The translations under genes were made by a program, and so were the position numbers. The notes under the pieces were generated by a model, which saw only the letters and a program-made list of their open reading frames with translations, had not been told where the DNA came from and did not search any database. From the NCBI RefSeq assembly GCF_013368755.1, contig NC_049566.1, forward strand, positions 2,046,001-2,110,000: a stretch of 64,000 nt of DNA, given 5' to 3'. Position 1 is the stretch's first letter. Each line of letters begins with the position of its first letter. Shown in pieces: positions 58,359 through 64,000 of the stretch. This stretch comes from Talaromyces rugulosus. Taxonomy: Eukaryota; Ascomycota; Eurotiomycetes; Eurotiales; Trichocomaceae.

Positions 58359-59430
58359 TAGTTTATCAGTCTCATAGCGCGAAGCCTGATGACAGAACAT
58401 TTGAGATTGCGGGTAGCAGACTTGCGGAATACCTGCCAGAACAGCCAACTGAATTCATGAAACTATACATGATGCTAGGTGGGTTTCCTCCAGATGATTC
58501 GTGGACTTTTCTTGACAACGCGTCTACAGATGGAAGTGTACCGAAAATGGCTACGGATATGGATCAGGTATCTAGAATGGTTAAAATGAGAATCAAGATT
58601 GATGTGTGGTCGCAAGGCCTAGAAGAAAGCAAGCGAGAGGAGATACGTGGGAAATTAGGAGATCTTTTCTGTCAACTCCCAGCACGACGCCTGTGGTTCT
58701 ATCTCAAGAAACTCCGACTAATGAGTCTGAGGGGTCCTAGAGACATAGCCGATCTAAATAAGGACATGCAAGAGTATATGGAGGGACCAGAGGATGTCAT
58801 TGTTAAAGGTAATACCTTCTACTTTCTATTTATTAAGCCCGCTTATAGCTATTAGCAAGCAACGTTATTCACGCAGAGAATTTGGGTCGTCTGATGCACT
58901 TCTCTGTTACGCAACACATATTTCTCCTGAAAAACCCAGGTTTTGATCTTCACGCTAATATTACCATGAATGAAATGGGTGCTATACGACTCGGACAGAT
59001 AACCTTTTTTACTTTTGGACCAACCGGTAAGACATGAGGCTTTACAGTACCACTTCATGTACAAATGCTGATTGTTTGATTTGACCTAGGCAATATTTGT
59101 GACTGCGGTAAGATACTCAGCTAGATGATCGATTTCTTTCTCACACCGTCTACAGGTATTGATAAACTCCAAGAGAGAGCGAAATTAGTGACGACTATGC
59201 TTAAAGTGACTCGGAGTCATGAGAAGGGGGTTAACCCGTTCTGGACAGACAACCAGAACATAGAGATGCTTACAAGAATTTCTCTGTGTGAAGATATAGG
59301 AGAACTGTTAGGCGACCAACTGCCGAGTGAAACATTGCAGGAGCTGAAAGAGGTAATGTTCAACATTGTCTATCCAACATTCTCAAAGAGAGGAGTGCAT
59401 AGCTACCTTGAACTGGAGAGAACATGGTAA

Positions 59431-60196
59431 ATAACCCTCAAATGATACTTAAAGGGATTCAAGTTTCATTGTGTGTCATATATCTGAGCTTTTTAAAGTT
59501 ACTGGTTACTTTCTTTGTCGTAAATAATGTTACAGAATGGCAATATATTATAGCACGACATGATCAGAGGAAATCAAACAGAAAAAGACCATGCCACACA
59601 GCATGACATTATTCCTCAAAATATGAACTGGAACGAAAGTCACCTTGGATACGTGTCCGCTTCAAGTGAGCCAAAAAAATGTATTACATTTTTGGTTCTA
59701 GTGCCGAAAATATCTATGCTATAAATTATATTTTAGCATTATGATAGTAATAAAAGTTTAAATATTAATTCATATTTATCGTAATTGATAATTTACTTAT
59801 TCTATTTCTTATATTATTTCTTTGAAAAGTAATTAATAATATCCTCATGCACGAAACAATAATTTTTACCTGTCAGCGATTGCTCGCATTGGTTCTTATG
59901 TGGGCTATTGAACACTAATCTAGTGCTTATAAAATGCGCCGAGAGGGAAGTTGCTGATATAGTTGATGCTCTAAGCCCTAAGTTAGTGTTTAACTAGGGC
60001 CGAAAAACCAAAACTCGACCCACGTTGCTTCGCATGATCCTATCATCTTAGAGCTGACATGCTTATTTTCCTTGACTATTTTCAAGGTCGTGCCTTGGCT
60101 GGCCTCTTAAAGCCTGCCATGACCCCTCATTCTTGAAGAAAGACGCAGCTTCTATTATAGTAGTCATTTGCACATTTACATACATCCACACAGACA
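59431..60196. other. AT-rich intergenic region
   Basis: About 770 bp with very AT-rich sequence near 59690-59880. A near-perfect palindrome (ccaaaaaaatgta/ttacatttttgg, 59670-59694) is the only notable structure. No gene seen. Confidence 0.45.
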
Positions 60197-60905
60197 ATGG
60201 CGGCAGCCCAAGAAGTCAAGATTGGCATGCTCCTCACCGACCAAGTCCAACTGCTGGACATGGCCGCTGTAGACTTGCTCCAAATGGCCAGCCCGGAATA
60301 CATGCGCATCGTCGGTGTGCCGGAACCCGTCGCCTCGCAGGGCAAGCCCGTCAAGATCATTTACATTGGCAAGCAAGGCGCCACCAAAGTACAAGAAGTC
60401 ACTGCCACCTCGGGCGTGTGCTTGACACATACCACGGCCGACAGCGAGGTTGCGCCGGGCAGTCTTGACATCTTGCTGATTCCGGGCCCGGATCCGAACA
60501 ATCTCCCGGACCAAGAGACCTTGGACTTTGTGCGTGCGCACAATGAGCACAAAACGACGATGCTTGTGATTTGCACGGGTGCGCTGCTTGGTGCTCACAG
60601 TGGTATCTACAATGGTCGAAATGTCACCGGACCCCGGATGTTGGAGCCACTCTTGAAGCAGCAGTTTCCGGATGTTCACTGGGACTTTTCGATAAGGTCA
60701 CTTCAGGATGGCCACCTCTGGACAGCCGGTATGTTCTGAATTAAGAAGGCAGAACGAAGAGATTGCTGATATTGGATTAGGCGGCATCACGAATGGCCTT
60801 GATCTCGTGGCATCATATATCCGGGCCACATATCCCAAGGAAGTAGCCGAGTTCGTGTGCTCCATGGCAGAAGTGGGCGATCGCCCATTGAAGTACGAGG
60901 CCTAG
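60197..60905 (+). CDS. DJ-1/PfpI family protein
   Basis: Soluble protein of 218 aa from exons 60197-60728 and 60781-60905. The fold is the DJ-1/PfpI (class I glutamine amidotransferase-like) type. The opening strand is VKIGMLLTDQVQLLDMAAVD, followed by LDILLIPGPDPNN. The nucleophile elbow is VICTGALLGAHSG, with Cys126 as the expected nucleophile, followed by a NGRNVTG turn and VHWDFS near the C terminus. This arrangement (LLTDxVQLLD and ICTGA) is closer to isonitrile-hydratase-like and fungal ThiJ/PfpI proteins than to glyoxalase DJ-1 itself. Reaction and substrate are not known. The intron (52 bp, phase 1) joins WTA to GGITNGLD. The next gene, cox13, is convergent. Confidence 0.88.
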
Positions 60906-61223
60906 TGGATAGCATAGTCTTATTGCAGCGCAGCCATACCTAGAATCTAGACCAAAAGTTCGTCAATAGCAATCTTATCACAAATACCACTGTCAATTAT
61001 TCCACTACAATAAACTCATTGAACAACCAATCTTTGAATTTGATCTAGGTTACATCACAAAGGAAACGGGCACGCAGTGTCAACAAGGTACAATGGCATG
61101 TAAACCTTTAAATTCCGGTTCGATATCGGGTTTGGCTCTGTATTCGACCAACTATACAACTACCTGAGAGCTATCGCAGTAACCGAATTTCTCTCAGGCC
61201 AATTCACTCATGTTGGACCAAAT
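60906..61223. other. Intergenic region between the DJ-1 gene and cox13 (tail to tail)
   Basis: 318 bp between two convergent genes. No feature seen. Confidence 0.4.
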
Positions 61224-61865
61224 CTATGTGGTCTTGTCGGGGTTGTGGTAGTTGACGTCAGAGTTCCAGCTAGATGTGGTTAGTAATCGGCATGTCTGAT
61301 TCTCGCACGTCGTGTCGACTTACAAAATGGTCTAGCAACAAAAGCATTAGTATAATCAGTAAATCATTCTGGCAAAAGAACATACCTTGTCACCATCGCC
61401 CCAAGGGAAGTTCTTGGTGCGCATGTTCTGGTAAGGGTACTCGGTGCGCTCCTCCAGAGGAGGCATGTGGCTCCAGTGCTCCCAGTGCTCAGTCCACAGG
61501 TTGTAGGCATTAACGCTGCCGCCGATCAAGCAAGGAATAACAGCGCTACCACTCTGTAAGCATTCGCCCATAATCCGTCTTTTCAAATCACCACACATAC
61601 TAGATCGAAAGTCTCTTCCAGAGGCCTGCAAAACATTTGAGTTAGTACTAATAATCCAATTGCATTTGTAAATCTGTATATTCGTAGACTGGGACAACAT
61701 ACTGCTGGTAGCAGCAGCGTGGTGCTTGACATTCTCGCGCTCACGGTTGAAGGCGTTGTCGCCGACCCACGAGGGCTTCTCAGTGCTGTTGAAGCGGCGG
61801 CCGACAACACGGCGCAGAGGAGCCGCACGAGTCTGCTGGGCGGTACGGAGTCCGAGGCGAAACAT
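61224..61865 (-). CDS. cox13: Cytochrome c oxidase subunit VIa
   Basis: Nuclear-coded subunit of respiratory complex IV in the inner mitochondrial membrane. Five exons: 61703-61865, 61601-61625, 61386-61545, 61324-61331 (only 8 bases) and 61224-61269; total 134 codons (133 aa). The N terminus (MFRLGLRTAQQTRAAPLRRV) is an Arg-rich import signal. One membrane helix begins around LSIYAVIPCLIGGSVNAYNL, followed by WTEHWEHWSHMPPLEERTEY and RTKNFPWGDGDKTIFWN, all strongly conserved in COX6A. The 8-base exon is needed to encode TIF and is bounded by proper splice signals. Head-to-head with apn2, with 299 bp between the start codons. Confidence 0.94.
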
Positions 61866-62164
61866 TGTTGCGTGTGAGAGGAGAGAATTGGTAGCGACAG
61901 AAAGCGAGCTGTGGTCGAGGAAGTCAAGAAGTGTCGTTGGGCGGCGGCTTGGCTTTGGCGGTCCCGTGATTCGCCGGGAGCTCGGGCTTATGTCAGCGCC
62001 AAGCCGTGACATCACCCGATGCATGCAGACAATCAACAACATTTGTTTTATTGTTTGGTGAGATAATCTCGACGCGTCGTTTGGAGGAGATGATGAGCTG
62101 GCTGGGTGACTTTTGAGAGGAGGTTATATGCAAACAATGTCCAGTGATAACCAAAAGAGGCACA
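61866..62164. promoter_or_regulatory. Divergent promoter, cox13 / apn2
   Basis: 299 bp between two divergent start codons; no specific site identified. Confidence 0.4.
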
Positions 62165-64000
62165 ATGGGCTTCCGCATCACGACATGGAACGGTTAGTCT
62201 GAATCTGTGTATAGCTATGGATCTCACTGACATTTACTAGTCAATGGTATACGGCAAGTACAAGATATTTTTTTAAGGGTGGCGGGCTACTTTTGATTGC
62301 ACATGCTCATGCCTTCTAGAAATCCGTTCGGATATCACCCATGGTGCGATAACCGTTCATTCAATGTGAGAAGCACCACTCGTTCTGTAGCCTGTAGATA
62401 GCTGCTTACTGTGCGAACAGTCCATGTTCGATACCCTGGAAGCAGACATTGTCGTATTCCAAGAAACAAAAATCCAGCGAAAGGACCTACGCGATGACAT
62501 GGTTCTCGTTCCCGGATGGGACTGCTTTTTCAGTCTTCCCAAGCACAAGAAAGGTAGGCGTTGGGATTGTCTGTTTCGATACATTCTTCTGATAATAACA
62601 GGCTACTCTGGAGTCGTAATATACACGCGAAACGCCACATGTGCGCCCATCCGTGCAGAGGAAGGAATCACAGGGTTTCTCTCTCCGCCCAACTCGACCA
62701 CTGCTTTTCGCGACATGCCTGACGATCAGCAAATCGGCGGGTATCCTTCACTCGAACAGCTTTCCGAAGCACCAGTTGATGCTGTCAGTCTTGACTGCGA
62801 AGGACGCTGCGTTATTCTCGAGTTCCCCGCGTTCGTTCTGCTAGGCGTGTACAGTCCCGCGGCTCGCGACGAGACTCGAGACGATTTTCGACAAGGGTTT
62901 GTGAGCTTGCTCGACGCTCGGATTCGGAATATCGTGTCCATGGGCAAAAGAGTCATTTTGACTGGCGATCTCAATGTCTCCGTCGGCGCAATTGACTCGG
63001 CCCATTTAATAGAAGCCATGCGCAAGGGCAGTGGAAGCGAGGACGAGTTTGTATCGTCTCCTGTCCGGCGCATCTATAACCAGTTAATTGAAGGAGCTAG
63101 AGTTATTGGGGAGCGTGATGAGGGGAGAGAAGCACCGGCGTTGCATGATATCTGTCGCTCATTTCACCCAGATCGGAGAGGAATGTACACTTGCTGGGAG
63201 ACCAGAGTAAATGCACGGCCTGGGAACTACGGAGCGAGAATAGATTATGTCTTGAGCAGTTTGGACATGAAGGAGTGGTGGTCTGACTCTAATATCCAGG
63301 AAGGACTCATGGTGCGTTGTGTCGCGTGTGGTATCGACCTGGACAATTTGCTGACTTGAAATAGGGATCCGATCATTGTCCCGTGTTTGCCGTTTTCAAA
63401 GATAAAGTGCCGATGGATGACGGCGAGGTAGATATTCACGATATCGTCAATCCTCCGGGCATGTTTGTCGAGGGCGAACGACAGCGCGAGTATTCGACCA
63501 AGGACCTCCTACCGTTGTCTGGCCGTCTCATTCCAGAGTTTGACCGTCGAAGAAGCATCAAGGATATGTTTTTCGGCAAACCGGCCACTTCGTCTACAGG
63601 GAACCGTAGTATTCGTACGAGCGACACTGAGGCATCTGCAGCAACAGATGCTACTGTTGATGATGCCACTGCGACGGATAAAAATGTAGCAACATCTCTA
63701 CCAGCGATTACTGAAGGGACGACATCTACTCTTCCAAATAGCAACTCGAAACGTCCACGCACAGAGGCCACGGTCCCGCCCTCAGCTAAAAGAAGCAAAT
63801 CAGCCAGCAAACCAGAGACAGGCAAAGGACAACAAAGCTTGATGGGTTTTTTCCGGCCCAAGAAAACAGAAGAGTCAAACAGTGATACCCCCGACAACAG
63901 CACATTGCAAACCAACTCCAACAACAGCCCCACGAAACCATCCCCGTCGCCATCGCCAGCCAAGGCACCAGCCCCAAAAGAAGAGACAATAATCGACCCC
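62165..64000 (+). CDS. apn2: AP endonuclease 2 (3' end beyond the window)
   Basis: Exonuclease III-type abasic-site endonuclease and 3' phosphodiesterase of base excision repair. Exons 62165-62192, 62241-62253, 62320-62365, 62421-62553, 62602-63311 and 63365 onward; 522 codons are visible and the frame is open at the edge. Motifs: TTWNVNGIR, VVFQETKIQRKDL, GYSGVVIYTR, the active-site GDLNVSVG (Asp196, Asn198), ARIDYVLSS, and SDHCPVFAVF with the catalytic Asp-His. Residues 466-473 (QQSLMGFF) form a PIP box for PCNA, typical of Apn2/APE2. A C-terminal GRF zinc finger is expected past 64000. The second intron begins with GC (gcaagt at 62254), a GC-AG intron, because no GT donor keeps frame. Ser/Thr/Pro-rich linker from about residue 370. 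Confidence 0.95.

Larger units (their letters stand above)
53254..59430 (+). pseudogene. DUF4238 protein gene split by a nested transposon block
   Basis: The N terminus QYHHFIPQFILRNFAHKY is the DUF4238 signature. The frame runs from ATG 53254 to 54603, where a transposon begins; translation through it would add about 24 foreign residues and stop at 54675. After the transposon the same frame resumes at 58361 (VYQSHSAKPDDRTF...), is spliced at 58808/58856, 59026/59090 and 59107/59156 (the third piece only 18 bases), and ends at 59430. Counting one TA, the host exons total 2,262 bases, exactly 754 codons, with no stop or frameshift. So the gene was intact when the element landed and has decayed little since. 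DUF4238 function is not established; no catalytic motif is visible. The present allele may make only a 473-residue truncated chimera. Confidence 0.85.

Noticed and set aside
59670..59694. AT-rich palindrome as a terminator or origin
   Set aside because: Short AT palindromes are expected by chance in such sequence; no supporting context.
1..64000. CRISPR array or tRNA/rRNA genes
   Set aside because: No regularly spaced short repeats of the CRISPR type, no rRNA-like sequence and no convincing tRNA A/B boxes were seen by eye; a covariance-model search (tRNAscan) would settle the tRNA question.

Overview
The window is nuclear DNA of a filamentous ascomycete, most likely a eurotialean such as Aspergillus or Penicillium. 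The signs are small GT-AG introns of about 45-120 bp, lineage-typical families (Zn2Cys6 regulator, sugar porter, NFX1-type helicase, RdRP), a COX13-APN2 neighbour pair, and transposons whose stop codons look RIP-made. I could model twenty genes with real coding support. Exon boundaries are my own reading of splice signals and frame.

Layout. 0.4-2.2 kb: a protein I do not recognise. 4.4-6.1 kb: DHA1-type MFS transporter, then the 3' stub of a DUF3176 gene. 6.9-8.1 kb: ribosomal protein S4. 8.5-10.4 kb: mitochondrial D-lactate dehydrogenase. 11.1-14.7 kb: nine-exon coiled-coil protein. 14.7-23.9 kb: a gene-poor island holding a 128-bp tandem repeat, a decayed SNF2 helicase, other gene debris, and a dispersed hairpin repeat seen six times. 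23.9-28.0 kb: RNA-dependent RNA polymerase. 28.4-29.6 kb: ELP6. 30.1-30.7 kb: RPL37. 31.2-32.2 kb: UbiA-type prenyltransferase. 33.3-34.7 and 35.2-40.2 kb: SLU7 and REV3, divergent. 41.1-46.9 kb: a CCCH / SF1 helicase / NFX1 / RZ-finger protein of the ZNFX1 type. 47.6-49.8 kb: sugar porter, convergent with a Gal4-like Zn2Cys6 regulator at 50.0-52.2 kb. 53.3-59.4 kb: a DUF4238 gene split by two nested pogo/Fot1 transposons. 60.2-60.9 kb: DJ-1/PfpI protein. 61.2-61.9 kb: COX13. 62.2 kb to the right edge: APN2 (partial).

How the parts may work together. (i) The RdRP and the ZNFX1/Hrr1-like helicase belong to families that cooperate in RNA silencing elsewhere, and lie 13 kb apart here. (ii) The sugar-porter promoter carries two exact CGG-N11-CCG sites, the spacing bound by Gal4, and the next gene encodes a regulator with a Gal4-like zinc cluster, linker and dimerisation region. 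This is a plausible regulator-target pair. (iii) COX13 next to APN2 is the usual border of the mating-type locus in Pezizomycotina, so MAT may lie just beyond the right edge. (iv) The DUF4238 gene keeps one uninterrupted frame on both sides of a 3.75-kb nested transposon block, while the transposons are full of stops.
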